From assembly GCA_016867265.1 (NCBI GenBank), contig VGJW01000011.1:34735-98734 (forward strand): 64,000 bases of DNA. The letters run 5' to 3'. The notes beneath the pieces are model-generated. The model had not been told where the DNA came from and ran no database searches. It saw only the letters and a program-made list of their open reading frames with translations. The translations under genes and the position numbers were made by a program. Shown piece by piece: positions 42,735 to 51,623 of this stretch (the stretch's first letter is position 1; each line of letters opens with the position of its first letter). Source of the stretch: Candidatus Tanganyikabacteria bacterium (GTDB lineage: Bacteria; Cyanobacteriota; Sericytochromatia; S15B-MN24; VGJW01).

Positions 42735-42767
42735 CTTAACCTTATCTTCCGTCCCGATTTACCGGCA
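42735..42767 (+). promoter_or_regulatory. Pho-box-like 11-bp direct repeats upstream of the 42832 gene
   Basis: Units at 42735, 42746 and 42757: CTTAACCTTAT, CTTCCGTCCCG and ATTTACCGGCA. CTTAACCT is an exact match to the core of the cyanobacterial Pho box. TAGACT (42787-42792) could be the -10. The same block lies upstream of the divergent paralogue-2 gene and might serve both. Confidence 0.55.
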
Positions 42768-42831
42768 GGCGCAGCCGCACGGGCGATAGACTGGACAAGT
42801 CCCCTTTGCCTCCGTTTCCTGAGGGTCCTCC

Positions 42832-44952
42832 ATGATTTCCGGAACGCCCGGCGGTTCGCCGAACCCCCAGTACGGCCTCAACCGGGCAGGCATGCCTGCC
42901 CAGCCCGAAGCTCCTGGCCAAGTCCGGGCTGACCAGAACCTGATCCAGCAGCAGCCGGCACCGATCGCGCCCCAGGGGGCAGGGGATATCTTCGCGTCCC
43001 TGGTCAACGGCATCGTGGCCTTCTTCCGAGGCATCTTCAACTGGATCGGCGGCCTCTTCGGGAAGCCGGCCACACCGCCTGCCCAGCCCGGCCAGCCCGC
43101 TCAACCCGGCCAGCCGGCGCTCTCCCCTGAAGAACAGGCCCTGGCAAGCCAGTACAAGCTCTGGCCCTCCAGGGAAAACATCCTGGCCTTCAAGGCCGAG
43201 GTCGCCTCCTACCAGCAGCAGCAGGTCATCGGTCCCGGATCCGGCAGCCCCGAGGTCGTCCGCGATCTCCAGACCGCCTTGGCCCGCCTCGGCTACCCGG
43301 TGCAAGCCAATGGCCAGTTCGACGCCGTCACGGCAGATGCGGTCATGCGCTTCAAGCGAGATAACGGCATCCAGCAGAACTATCGCAGTGCCGATGGCCA
43401 GTGGGCCATCAACGAATACGTGGACCCGCGCACGATGCAGGCCGTCCTGAACCGTCTGCAGGGCAACCCTGCACCCCAGCCTCAGCCCGTGCCGCAGCCG
43501 CAGCCGACTCCGACCCCACAGCCCCCCGCAACTCCTGGCGCCACCGACTTTCAGGCGGTTGCGCGCCAGTACGGCCTGCTGGCCACGGCCGAGAATGTTC
43601 AGGCCTTCCTGACCGAGGTCAAGGGCTACGAAGCGGGCGGGGCGCTGGGTCCAGGCACCTCCCAGAAGCAAGCCGTCGCCGACCTGCAGGCGGCCCTTCG
43701 TCGGCTCGGGTTCGCTGCTCCGTCTTCCGGCACGTGGGATGACGCCACCGGACAGGCCGTGATCGCCTACAAGAAGGCACGCGGCATCAAGCAGTCCTAC
43801 AAGGCGGCAGATGGCCAGTGGGCCATCAACGAGTATGCCGACCCCAACACCTTGACCTCCATCATGCGGGAGTTGTCCGCGCTGTCCACGCAGCCTTCGC
43901 CCTCGCCCATCACGCCGGCGCCCCTGCCCCCCGCCCCGGTCACGCCGGCTCCTCCTGCCCAGCCGCAGCCCCCGGGCTTGCCGGGCGCCACCGACTTCCA
44001 GGCCGTCGCCCGGCAATACGGCCTGATGGCCACGGCCGAGAACGTCCAGGCCTTCCTCGCCGAGGTCAAGGGTTACGAGGCCGAGGGCACGCTGGGTCCC
44101 GGCACGGGCAAGGCCGATGGCGTACGTGATCTGCAGACGGCGCTGACCCGCCTTGGCTACTCCGTGCCCGTGACCGGCCAGTATGACGGCGCCACCATCC
44201 AGGCCGTCATCTCCTTCAAGCGTGCGGAGGGCTTGCGCCAGACGTACAAGGCGGCGGATGGCCAATGGGCCATCAACGAGTACGCTAGCCCTGTCGTCTT
44301 GCAGCGGCTGATCCAGAAGTTGCAGGCAGCACCTGCCGCGCCCGTGACTCCCCAGGCTCCCGTCCAGCCCCAGGCGCCCTTCGTGCCGGCGCCGGCCCCT
44401 GCTCCGGCGGCTCCGCCGGTCAACCCGATGATTCCCGTGGCGGTCGGCGACATGGTGCCCTCGACCGGACGCCCGGCCCCGTCACCCTATGTTCCGGCAC
44501 CCTCGGCACCTTCGGCCAACCCGATGATTCCCGTAACGGACTCCGGGCTCGTGCCCAGCACGACGCCGCCCTCGGCGCCCGTGCCGGCCGGTGGGGTGGA
44601 TGCCCGGCAGCAGGCCCTTGCCAGGCAGTACGGACTGCTGGCAACGGCGGCGAACGTCGCGGCCTTCGAGGCCGAGATCCGCAGCTACACGCAGGACGGT
44701 ACCCTCGGCCCCGGCTCGCCCCAGGTGGATGCCATCCGGGACCTGCAGGCCGCACTTTCCCGCCTCGGCTACGCCGTGGCGCCTTCCGGCCAGTACGACG
44801 GCGCGACGGGCCAGGCCGTCATCGCCTTCAAGCGGGCCAACGGGATCAGCCAGCGCTACATGGCGGCGAACGGACAGCCGGCAGTCAACGAGTACGCCGA
44901 CCGCCGCACGCTCGAGGTGGTCATGCAGCGCCTCCAGGCGACGCTCCGCTGA
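42832..44952 (+). CDS. Four-repeat peptidoglycan-binding-like protein
   Basis: 706 residues. Residues about 50-75 hold a hydrophobic segment (IFASLVNGIVAFFRGIF) without a cleavable signal. Four repeats of about 110 residues (near 103-211, 241-349, 389-497, 593-704) each combine a QYGL-TAENV-AF-EVK helix with a PG_binding_1-like DLQ-AL-RLGY...AVI-FKR-GI motif and end in WAINEYADP-TL. Pro/Ala-rich linkers separate them; the last linker has two copies of NPMIPV. The repeats suggest cell-wall or polysaccharide binding. No catalytic domain. The 3' end overlaps cca by 32 bp. Confidence 0.75.
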   Translation: MISGTPGGSPNPQYGLNRAGMPAQPEAPGQVRADQNLIQQQPAPIAPQGAGDIFASLVNGIVAFFRGIFNWIGGLFGKPATPPAQPGQPAQPGQPALSPEEQALASQYKLWPSRENILAFKAEVASYQQQQVIGPGSGSPEVVRDLQTALARLGYPVQANGQFDAVTADAVMRFKRDNGIQQNYRSADGQWAINEYVDPRTMQAVLNRLQGNPAPQPQPVPQPQPTPTPQPPATPGATDFQAVARQYGLLATAENVQAFLTEVKGYEAGGALGPGTSQKQAVADLQAALRRLGFAAPSSGTWDDATGQAVIAYKKARGIKQSYKAADGQWAINEYADPNTLTSIMRELSALSTQPSPSPITPAPLPPAPVTPAPPAQPQPPGLPGATDFQAVARQYGLMATAENVQAFLAEVKGYEAEGTLGPGTGKADGVRDLQTALTRLGYSVPVTGQYDGATIQAVISFKRAEGLRQTYKAADGQWAINEYASPVVLQRLIQKLQAAPAAPVTPQAPVQPQAPFVPAPAPAPAAPPVNPMIPVAVGDMVPSTGRPAPSPYVPAPSAPSANPMIPVTDSGLVPSTTPPSAPVPAGGVDARQQALARQYGLLATAANVAAFEAEIRSYTQDGTLGPGSPQVDAIRDLQAALSRLGYAVAPSGQYDGATGQAVIAFKRANGISQRYMAANGQPAVNEYADRRTLEVVMQRLQATLR
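43137..44943 (+). repeat. Four dispersed in-frame repeats of about 330 bp
   Basis: Units begin near 43137, 43555, 43999 and 44611 and encode the four QYGL...WAINEYAD domains; units 2 and 3 are the most alike. The linkers differ in length. Confidence 0.7.
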
Positions 44953-46150
44953 GCCGGTCCTGAATCCAGGTCCAGGCGCCGTCGGCATCCACCAGGGTGC
45001 CGACGGCCTGTTCTTCGGCAAGGGCCTGCAACAGGTTCCCCAGCCAAGGGCCGGCCGAGCGCCCGGATCGGGCCACGACCTCGTCGCCCCGCAACAACGG
45101 AGGCTGGGTCGAACGCAAGGAAGGCAACGCAAGCTCCGCCTCGCAGGCGGCAAGGACCTCGTCTCGATCCACCAGGGCGTGCAACTCCCTGGCACTCCCG
45201 AGGCCGAGCGGCAGCAAGGCCTCGCGCAGCCTGTAGCACCAGCGGGCCTGCTCCGTCGCCGATGAAGCCAAGGGCCAACTCCGCCAGACCTCGAGCGCCC
45301 GCACAAGCGCCTGCAGACCCCGACGTTCGCTGCGGGACCAGCGAAGCCTCGCGGCCAGGAGGTCCACCCCTGCCTCGTCCGTGATGGCCTGGACCCTGAG
45401 GCGCGCGTCGGGCGTCAAGGCTCGGGCTGAGGGGCACCAGACCTGACCGGATGAGGGCCAACCAAGGCTCGCCAACATGCCGTCCCCAGCCATCGCGTGC
45501 CAATACGGCAAGGGGTCGGGAGCGGCCACCAGGCGCTGCAGCTCAACCCACGCCCGCTCGCCGGGAACGCCGACCAGAAGGCCTGCAAGGGGACGGACCT
45601 CGGCCCGCGTGGGCTCCGGCAGGACGAAGCCCAGCTCGGCGCCGATGCGGTAGAGCCTGAGTAGACGCAACGCATCAGCCCGCCAGTTTGCAGGATCAGC
45701 CGCCCGCAGAAGGCCTGACCGCAGGTCCGGCAGGCCCCCGCAGGGGTCCACCCAGGCGTAGCCCTCGCCGACGGTGGGCGTGGACCACCTGAAAGCCACG
45801 GCGTTGATCGTCAGATCACGACGTCCGAGGTCATCGGCCAAGGAAGCGCCCTGCTGACGGGTGATGTCGAGGTCCATCCCTGTATCCAGGATCACCCGGT
45901 GACTGTCGAACGCCTCATCGAGGACCACATGAGTCCCCCCCAAGTGCCGTGCCAAGGTGCGTGCCACCCGCGCAGCCCCTTCCGGGACGACCAGGTCGAG
46001 GTCATGCAAGGGACGCCCGAGCAAGGCATCCCTGACGCACCCCCCGACCAGGTGCGCCCCCTCCGGCAGAAGCGGCCAGGCCTCGACAAGGCCGGCGGCT
46101 GCCGCAAGACGTGCGGCAGCGACGTCAAGCCAGTCGTCAGCCGTCGGCAT
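44921..46150 (-). CDS. cca: CCA-adding enzyme / tRNA nucleotidyltransferase family
   Basis: 409 residues from the ATG at 46150, which lies 14 bp inside the end of livF. Class II nucleotidyltransferase: GGCVRDALLGRPLHDLDLVV with the two catalytic Asp residues in DLDL, a second pair in RRDLTINAVAFR, and the RADALRLLRLYRIGAELGF nucleotide-recognition segment. Adds or repairs the 3' CCA of tRNA; the two tRNA genes here lack CCA. Poly(A) polymerase activity cannot be excluded. It is the last gene of the reverse-strand liv run and ends convergently with the 42832 gene. Confidence 0.88.
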   Translation of the reverse strand: MPTADDWLDVAAARLAAAAGLVEAWPLLPEGAHLVGGCVRDALLGRPLHDLDLVVPEGAARVARTLARHLGGTHVVLDEAFDSHRVILDTGMDLDITRQQGASLADDLGRRDLTINAVAFRWSTPTVGEGYAWVDPCGGLPDLRSGLLRAADPANWRADALRLLRLYRIGAELGFVLPEPTRAEVRPLAGLLVGVPGERAWVELQRLVAAPDPLPYWHAMAGDGMLASLGWPSSGQVWCPSARALTPDARLRVQAITDEAGVDLLAARLRWSRSERRGLQALVRALEVWRSWPLASSATEQARWCYRLREALLPLGLGSARELHALVDRDEVLAACEAELALPSLRSTQPPLLRGDEVVARSGRSAGPWLGNLLQALAEEQAVGTLVDADGAWTWIQDRLSGASPGGAA

Positions 46151-46865
46151 GTGCGCCCAGGTAGGCCTGACGCACGTCCTCGGAAGCCAGCAACTCGGCC
46201 CCCGTGCCGGAAAGGCCGACCTTGCCATGCTCCAGCACATAGCCCCGATGGGCAATCGCAAGGGCCTGCCGAGCGTTCTGCTCGACGAGCAGCACGGGCA
46301 GTCCCTCGCGATTGATGGCCACGATTGTCTGCATGATCTGCCTGACAATGAGGGGGGCCAGGCCCATCGAGGGCTCGTCCAGCAACAGCAGGCGAGGCCG
46401 GCCCATCAGGGCACGGGCCATCGCGAGCATCTGCTGCTCACCTCCGGACAACGTCCCGGCTGGCTGGTGGCGCCGCTGACCAAGGATCGGGAATCGCTCC
46501 ATCTGGGCCTCGATATCCCGAGCCACGGCTACCTTGTCATGCCGCAGGTAGGCGCCCAACTCGAGATTCTCGAGCACCGACATCCGGGCAAACACCCGGC
46601 GGCCCTCCGGAACGTGGATGACGCCCCGCGTCGTGACCTCGGCAACGCGAAGGCGATCCAGCGGCTGGCCATCGAAGACGAGTGACCCCGTGGTCGCCGT
46701 GATCATGCGGGTGATGGCGCGGAGCGTCGTGCTCTTGCCAGCACCGTTGGCGCCGATGAGCGTCACGATTTCGCCGGCACGCACCTCGAGCGTGACATCG
46801 GAGAGCGCCTGGATCTTTCCGTAGCGAGCCGTCAGGCCTTGCAGTTGCAACAGCGCCATCACCAT
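46137..46865 (-). CDS. livF: Branched-chain amino-acid ABC transporter ATPase LivF
   Basis: 242 residues. Walker A GANGAGKST, signature LSGGEQQM, Walker B LLLDEPSMGL; the short LivF form. The ATG overlaps the livG stop (TGATG), so translation is coupled. It pairs with LivG to drive uptake of leucine, isoleucine, valine or related substrates through LivH/LivM. Confidence 0.94.
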   Translation of the reverse strand: MVMALLQLQGLTARYGKIQALSDVTLEVRAGEIVTLIGANGAGKSTTLRAITRMITATTGSLVFDGQPLDRLRVAEVTTRGVIHVPEGRRVFARMSVLENLELGAYLRHDKVAVARDIEAQMERFPILGQRRHQPAGTLSGGEQQMLAMARALMGRPRLLLLDEPSMGLAPLIVRQIMQTIVAINREGLPVLLVEQNARQALAIAHRGYVLEHGKVGLSGTGAELLASEDVRQAYLGAHADG

Positions 46866-47662
46866 CAGCCCTCGTCCCCGTCGCCCAGGTAGGCCCGGAT
46901 GACCTCCGGATGGGCCTGAACCTCGGCCGGGGTACCCTCGGCAATCTTGTGGCCGAAGTTCATGACGGCAATTCGATCGGAAAGGCGCATCACCAAAGGC
47001 ATGTCGTGTTCGATGAGCAGGACCGTCAAGCCCCGATTGCGGATACGGCCGATGAGTTCGACGAGGTCTTCCGTCTCTTTGGGGTTCATGCCTGCGGCAG
47101 GCTCATCCAGCAACAGCAGTGAGGGCTCCGTTGCGAGCGCACGGGCGATCTCCAGCCGGCGTTGCTGGCCATAGGCCAGGTTGCGGGCAAGTTCGTTGCG
47201 CAGGTTCGCAAGGCCGACGAACTCGAGCCACGCGAGCGACGCTTGCTCCTGGGCTCTGCGCGTGGCCGTGAATCCCGGCAGTCGCCACATCGCCTGGAAG
47301 AAACCGGTCGGCGCCCGCAACGCAGCCGCGACGGCCACATTCTCCCAGACCGTCGCCCCACCAAAGAGTCGAATGTTCTGGAAAGTCCGCGCAAGGCCCA
47401 GCCTGGCCAGTTCATACGGCTTGGTGCCCGCGATGGATTGCCCCTTGAAGACCAGGTCTCCCGACGACAAGGGTACCAATCCGGAAATCAGGTTGAAGGC
47501 CGTTGTCTTGCCCGCTCCATTGGGGCCGATGACACTGAAAACACCACCCGCAGGCACGTCGAAGGCAAGTCGGTCGACGGCGACCAAACCACCGAATCGG
47601 CGGGTGACATCCCTGAGAGAAAGCAGCACCGGGGGCGCGGCAGTCAGCGCAGTCCCCGTCAC
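46865..47662 (-). CDS. livG: Branched-chain amino-acid ABC transporter ATPase LivG
   Basis: 265 residues starting at a GTG that overlaps the livM stop. Walker [22 protein letters not shown]-loop region typical of LivG, signature LAYGQQRRLEIARAL and Walker B LLLDEPAAGMNPKE. Longer than LivF, with a C-terminal RLSDRIAVMNFG segment. Confidence 0.94.
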   Translation of the reverse strand: MTGTALTAAPPVLLSLRDVTRRFGGLVAVDRLAFDVPAGGVFSVIGPNGAGKTTAFNLISGLVPLSSGDLVFKGQSIAGTKPYELARLGLARTFQNIRLFGGATVWENVAVAAALRAPTGFFQAMWRLPGFTATRRAQEQASLAWLEFVGLANLRNELARNLAYGQQRRLEIARALATEPSLLLLDEPAAGMNPKETEDLVELIGRIRNRGLTVLLIEHDMPLVMRLSDRIAVMNFGHKIAEGTPAEVQAHPEVIRAYLGDGDEG

Positions 47663-48702
47663 GCGCGAACCTCCCCGGACCCATCCGGGGCCTCGCCGGA
47701 CGCGTCAGGATGGAGTTCGGCGCGTCGATGGGCGTCGGGCAACAGGCCTTCGGGCCGCCACGCCATCATCAGAACCATGGCGGTCCCATAGAGGAGCATC
47801 CTGTAAGGCGTGACATCGAACTGGCCACCCAGGCCAAGCATATCGGGCAGGCTGCGCAGAAGTTCCGGCAGGGCCGCCAGCATCGCCGCGCCCAGGACCA
47901 CGCCGGGCAGGCTTCCGATGCCGCCCAGGACGACCATGGCCAGAATCGTGACGGTCTCTATGAAGTCGAATGAAGGTGGCGAGACGAACCCCTGCTTCAC
48001 GGCGAAGAACGAGCCGACGAGCCCTGCAATCGCAGCTCCCATCACGAAGGCGAGCAACTTGGTCCGAGGCACGTTGACGCCACTGGATGCGGCAGCGATC
48101 TCGTCTTCCCGGATGGCCACCCACGCACGGCCAACTGATGACTTGTTGACATTTCGCACAGACCACAAAATAATCCAAACAAACAAAAGCAGAATGTAAT
48201 AAAGCTGCCATCCCGCGCGAAGCTCGAACCCGAACAAGACGGGCTTCGCCACCTCCATGCCTTGCGGACCATTCGTCAAGGCATCCCAATTGTTCTCCGT
48301 GAGCTTGGCAATCTGCCCGAAGGCCAGCGTGACGATGGCGAGGTAGTCTCCCCGAAGCCGAAGCGTGGGCAAGCCGATCAGCAAGCCCGCAAAGCCGGCG
48401 ACGGCGACGGCAGCCGGAACCGCCATCCAGTAGGTCCAGCCACCCAGAGCCTCGGCCTGGGCAGGGCCACCATGCATCAGGATGGCCGTCGCATAGGCGC
48501 CCAGCCCAAAGAAGGCAATGTAGCCAAGGTCGAGCAGGCCGGCGAGTCCCACCGTGACATTGAGACCGACACCCAGGGCCACGTACAGCAGCACGGTCAT
48601 CGCCACGTCCAACTGGTACTCGCCCTGCGGCAACGCCAGCAGAAGCGCGGGCAGAATCAGCGGGACGATCACCATGAGCACACGAAGGATCATGGCCCGC
48701 AT
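47659..48702 (-). CDS. livM: Branched-chain amino-acid ABC transporter permease LivM
   Basis: 347 residues, about ten membrane segments. The LivM pattern GLNVTVGLAGLLDLGYIAFFGLGAYA, LRLRGDYLAIVTLAFGQI and the cytoplasmic coupling motif GRAWVAIREDEIAA are present. It starts next to the livH stop. The region around codons 165-190 uses strikingly AT-rich codons (48131-48210), unlike the rest of the gene. Confidence 0.93.
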   Translation of the reverse strand: MRAMILRVLMVIVPLILPALLLALPQGEYQLDVAMTVLLYVALGVGLNVTVGLAGLLDLGYIAFFGLGAYATAILMHGGPAQAEALGGWTYWMAVPAAVAVAGFAGLLIGLPTLRLRGDYLAIVTLAFGQIAKLTENNWDALTNGPQGMEVAKPVLFGFELRAGWQLYYILLLFVWIILWSVRNVNKSSVGRAWVAIREDEIAAASSGVNVPRTKLLAFVMGAAIAGLVGSFFAVKQGFVSPPSFDFIETVTILAMVVLGGIGSLPGVVLGAAMLAALPELLRSLPDMLGLGGQFDVTPYRMLLYGTAMVLMMAWRPEGLLPDAHRRAELHPDASGEAPDGSGEVRA

Positions 48703-49620
48703 CTAGACCTTCTCCACCACGGGGCGGCCGAGCAGGCCCGCCGGCCTGAAGACCAGCACCACGGCCAGAATGACGAACGCGAAGACGTCCTTCCACGTGC
48801 CCGAGACATAGCCCGCGCCCAAGGCCTCGATCAGCCCGAGCAGCAAGCCTCCGACCACAGCACCAGGCAAGCTGCCAATGCCGCCCAGGACCGCCGCGAT
48901 GAAGGCCTTGAGGCCCGCTTGCGTCCCGATGAAGAAGTTGATCGAGTAGTTGAGCCCGAAGAGCACACCACCGACTGCAGCCAACGCGGAGCCCATGGCG
49001 AAAGTCAGCGCCACGATGCGATCCGCCTCGATGCCCATCAGGCCGGCCGTGATCGGGTCCTCGGCCGTCGCGCGCATGGCCTTGCCCAGACGGGTCCGAC
49101 GGACCATCCACGTGAGGGCACCCATGAAGGCCAAGGCTACGCCCAGCGTGAGCAGTTGCTGCCAGGCCACGTGGACGGCCCCGACATCGAAGCCCTCCTG
49201 AAGCGCTTCCGTGAAGCGATCGGGATACGCGCGATCTTCGGTCCCGACCAGCAGCATCACGAGGTTCTGCAGGATGATGGACAAGCCGAGTGCCGTGATC
49301 AGCAAGGAAAGCCTCGGGCTGTGCCGGAGCGGCCGGTAGGCAAGACGTTCGACGAGCATGCCGAGCAGGGCGGCAGCCGCCATCGCGGCGAGCAACGCGA
49401 GGATCAAGGCAGGCACCAGGCCCGCGCCCGGTGCGATGCGCTCGACCAGCAAGAGGACGCCCAGCCCGGCGAATGAACCCACCATGAACACCTCGCCATG
49501 GGCAAAGTTGATGAGTTGCAGGATGCCGTACACCATCGTGTAGCCAAGAGCGATCAAGGCATACATCGAGCCGATCGTCAGACCGTTGAGCACCTGTTGG
49601 GCAAGCAGTTCCCCCTCCAC
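48703..49620 (-). CDS. livH: Branched-chain amino-acid ABC transporter permease LivH
   Basis: 305 residues, about eight membrane segments, with GSMYALIALGYTMVYGILQLINFAHGE at the N-terminus and the GKAMRATAEDP coupling motif. It begins at a GTG 12 bp after livK. Inner-membrane half of the transporter channel, pairing with LivM. Confidence 0.94.
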   Translation of the reverse strand: MEGELLAQQVLNGLTIGSMYALIALGYTMVYGILQLINFAHGEVFMVGSFAGLGVLLLVERIAPGAGLVPALILALLAAMAAAALLGMLVERLAYRPLRHSPRLSLLITALGLSIILQNLVMLLVGTEDRAYPDRFTEALQEGFDVGAVHVAWQQLLTLGVALAFMGALTWMVRRTRLGKAMRATAEDPITAGLMGIEADRIVALTFAMGSALAAVGGVLFGLNYSINFFIGTQAGLKAFIAAVLGGIGSLPGAVVGGLLLGLIEALGAGYVSGTWKDVFAFVILAVVLVFRPAGLLGRPVVEKV

Positions 49621-49632
49621 GGGCGCAGCCGC

Positions 49633-50733
49633 CTATTGCACGAGCCGGAACTGGCCGTCGGCGACCGTCCAGACCGAGAACTTGAAATTGGGCTGGTCGC
49701 CCTTGGCATTGAAGGTGATGCGGCCGGTCACGCCCGGGTGGTTGCGGGTCGTGGCCACGGCTGCAAGTACCGCCTTCCGGTCGGGCTTGCCCGCACGCCC
49801 CATGGCTGCCATGAGCACGTGGGCCGCATCGTAGGAGTAGGCCGAATAGGCGCCCGGTTCACCGAAGCGCTTGCTGTAGACGACGTTGAAGCCCTTCTGC
49901 GACGTGCCGCCCGGGCCGGTCGCCAGCGTGCCCTCGGCCGCCTTGAGGCCGGCAAGCGTCACGAAGGTTCCGTCGAGGATGCCATCACCGCCCATCAGTG
50001 GAAAGCGAATGCCTACCCTGCGCGCCTGCTTCGCGAGCAAGCCGGCGTCCTGGTACTCTCCGCCGAAGAACAGCAGTTCCGGCTGCTTGGCCTTGATCCG
50101 CGTCAGGATGGGCGTGAAGTCCTTGTCCCCGCTGGTCACGCTGTCGGACAGGATGATCGTGCCGCCACCCCTGACGAAGGTCCGGCGGAAGACATCCGCG
50201 AGACCCTGGCCGTAGGCATTCTTGTTGTCGAGGACGGCCACCTTGCGAATGCCGCGGCCAAGGACGTAGTCGGCCGCGTCCTTGCCCTGCTGGTCATCGC
50301 GGCCAATGGTCCGAAAGACATTCTTCAGGCCGCGTTCCGTCAGTTGGGGATTCGTGGACGCCGGTGTCACCATGGCCACCGAAGCCGGCGCATAGACCTC
50401 TTTGGAGGCCGGAATGGAGATGCCGCTGTTCAGATGGCCGACCACGCCCAGGACCCCGGATTGGACAAGCTTGCTGGCAACGACCATGCCCTCGCGGGGA
50501 TCGCCCTTGTCATCCTCGATGACGAGCGCAACCTTCTGGCCCCGGATGCCGCCCGCGGCATTGACCTCATCGACGGCCACCTGCACGCCTTGGCGAATAT
50601 CGGCACCCATCTTGGCCAAGGGGCCGGTAAGCGGAGCCGCAACGCCCAGTTTCCACGAGGCTGCGGCCTCGACCGGCCACGCCATCACCCCGGACAGGCC
50701 CACGAGCAGGGCAGCGTGCAGCAGACGATTCAT
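49633..50733 (-). CDS. livK: Branched-chain amino-acid ABC transporter substrate-binding protein LivK
   Basis: 366 residues from the ATG at 50733, with GGGAGGACAAGGG upstream; earlier in-frame starts lack a signal peptide. The signal peptide ends near PVEAAAS, so periplasmic or, after lipid loss, soluble. Type I periplasmic binding protein: VAAPLTGPLAKMG, VNAAGGIRG, DDKGDPREGMVVA, GHLNSG and YDAAHVLMAA. The ligand is probably a branched-chain or other hydrophobic amino acid, but related proteins bind amides and aromatic compounds. Confidence 0.92.
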   Translation of the reverse strand: MNRLLHAALLVGLSGVMAWPVEAAASWKLGVAAPLTGPLAKMGADIRQGVQVAVDEVNAAGGIRGQKVALVIEDDKGDPREGMVVASKLVQSGVLGVVGHLNSGISIPASKEVYAPASVAMVTPASTNPQLTERGLKNVFRTIGRDDQQGKDAADYVLGRGIRKVAVLDNKNAYGQGLADVFRRTFVRGGGTIILSDSVTSGDKDFTPILTRIKAKQPELLFFGGEYQDAGLLAKQARRVGIRFPLMGGDGILDGTFVTLAGLKAAEGTLATGPGGTSQKGFNVVYSKRFGEPGAYSAYSYDAAHVLMAAMGRAGKPDRKAVLAAVATTRNHPGVTGRITFNAKGDQPNFKFSVWTVADGQFRLVQ

Positions 50734-50777
50734 CCCTTGTCCTCCCGGATCAGCTACGCCCGACTTCGCCGGAATCC

Positions 50778-51623
50778 TCACAGCAGGCTCGTGATGCGCG
50801 CCCGCAGCTTGCGGTTGATTTCCTGACCCTGGTCAAAGCCGACCTGCCGGGACACGGCCATGCTGATGCGATCGGCCAGGTCCACCATCTGCGTGAAGCC
50901 CAGGGCATCGATATCGGAATTGGGCATTTCGGCCAAGGTGTTCTCGACCATCTGGCGCGCCGCATCGTAGCCCATCACTTCCATGCAGATGAGCGCAAAG
51001 GAATCGAAGCGCGTCTTCTGGATGGGCGCATGGGCCGGGTCCAGGCCGCCATCGCGGCTGTGAGCCATGGACCCCTGTGTGTAGAGCATCGCCTTCAGGG
51101 AGTCGCAGGTTTCCTTGTGGCCTTGCGTGGAGACGTCAAACAGCTGGGCCATGGAGAAGCTTCGCGGCAGGCGCCGCATCCAGTGCGGGATCCACTCGGG
51201 CGGATCGTTGCGATCCCACTCGAAGGCCTCGAGGGCCTCCTGGGTGAAGCTCACCGCGCTCGTCAGGTCCGGGAGCAGGTCCTTGAAGGGCTTGCATTCA
51301 TCCATCCGACGCATGCCTTCAAGCAGGATCCAGTCGATCTGACGGGTCACGTTGACCTCTGGCAACTCGTCCTGGGTGCAGGAGACCACCTTGAAGTCAC
51401 CCGTGTTCCACCAGCAGATGATGCGGAACATCGCATCCTCGCCGCGCAGCGCGTTGACTGCGGCGTACTTGAGCATGCCGTTCTGGAAGTACATCTCGGC
51501 TTGCTGATTGACCTCGACGCGGTTGAGCTCCAGCAACGCGGTCTTCGACTCCATCTTGATCAGCTGCACCAGGTTGGGGAAGCTGATCGAAGCGAGGTTT
51601 CCCTCGAGCAGGGTGGTGCCCAT
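50778..51623 (-). CDS. DUF4388 (PATAN) domain protein
   Basis: 281 residues. Residues 1-100 match the DUF4388/PATAN domain (LEGNLASISFPNLVQLIKM, ALLELNR, CWWNTGDFKV), found in signalling and gliding-motility-linked proteins. The remaining 180 residues are helical and unassigned. It starts with an ATG overlapping the preceding stop (TGATG), with GGAGG just upstream, so coupled to the gene at 51623. It may act as an adaptor in two-component or Ras-like signalling; no partner is visible here. Confidence 0.82.
   Translation of the reverse strand: MGTTLLEGNLASISFPNLVQLIKMESKTALLELNRVEVNQQAEMYFQNGMLKYAAVNALRGEDAMFRIICWWNTGDFKVVSCTQDELPEVNVTRQIDWILLEGMRRMDECKPFKDLLPDLTSAVSFTQEALEAFEWDRNDPPEWIPHWMRRLPRSFSMAQLFDVSTQGHKETCDSLKAMLYTQGSMAHSRDGGLDPAHAPIQKTRFDSFALICMEVMGYDAARQMVENTLAEMPNSDIDALGFTQMVDLADRISMAVSRQVGFDQGQEINRKLRARITSLL

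Noticed and set aside
43137..44943. Repeats considered as a CRISPR array
   Set aside because: Units are about 330 bp, in frame and coding; spacing is unlike CRISPR. No short regularly spaced repeats were seen anywhere.
46137..50733. Liv cluster as an amide/urea (Urt) transporter
   Set aside because: No urease or amidase neighbours and the permease and ATPase motifs fit Liv equally; kept as branched-chain type with the ligand stated as inferred.
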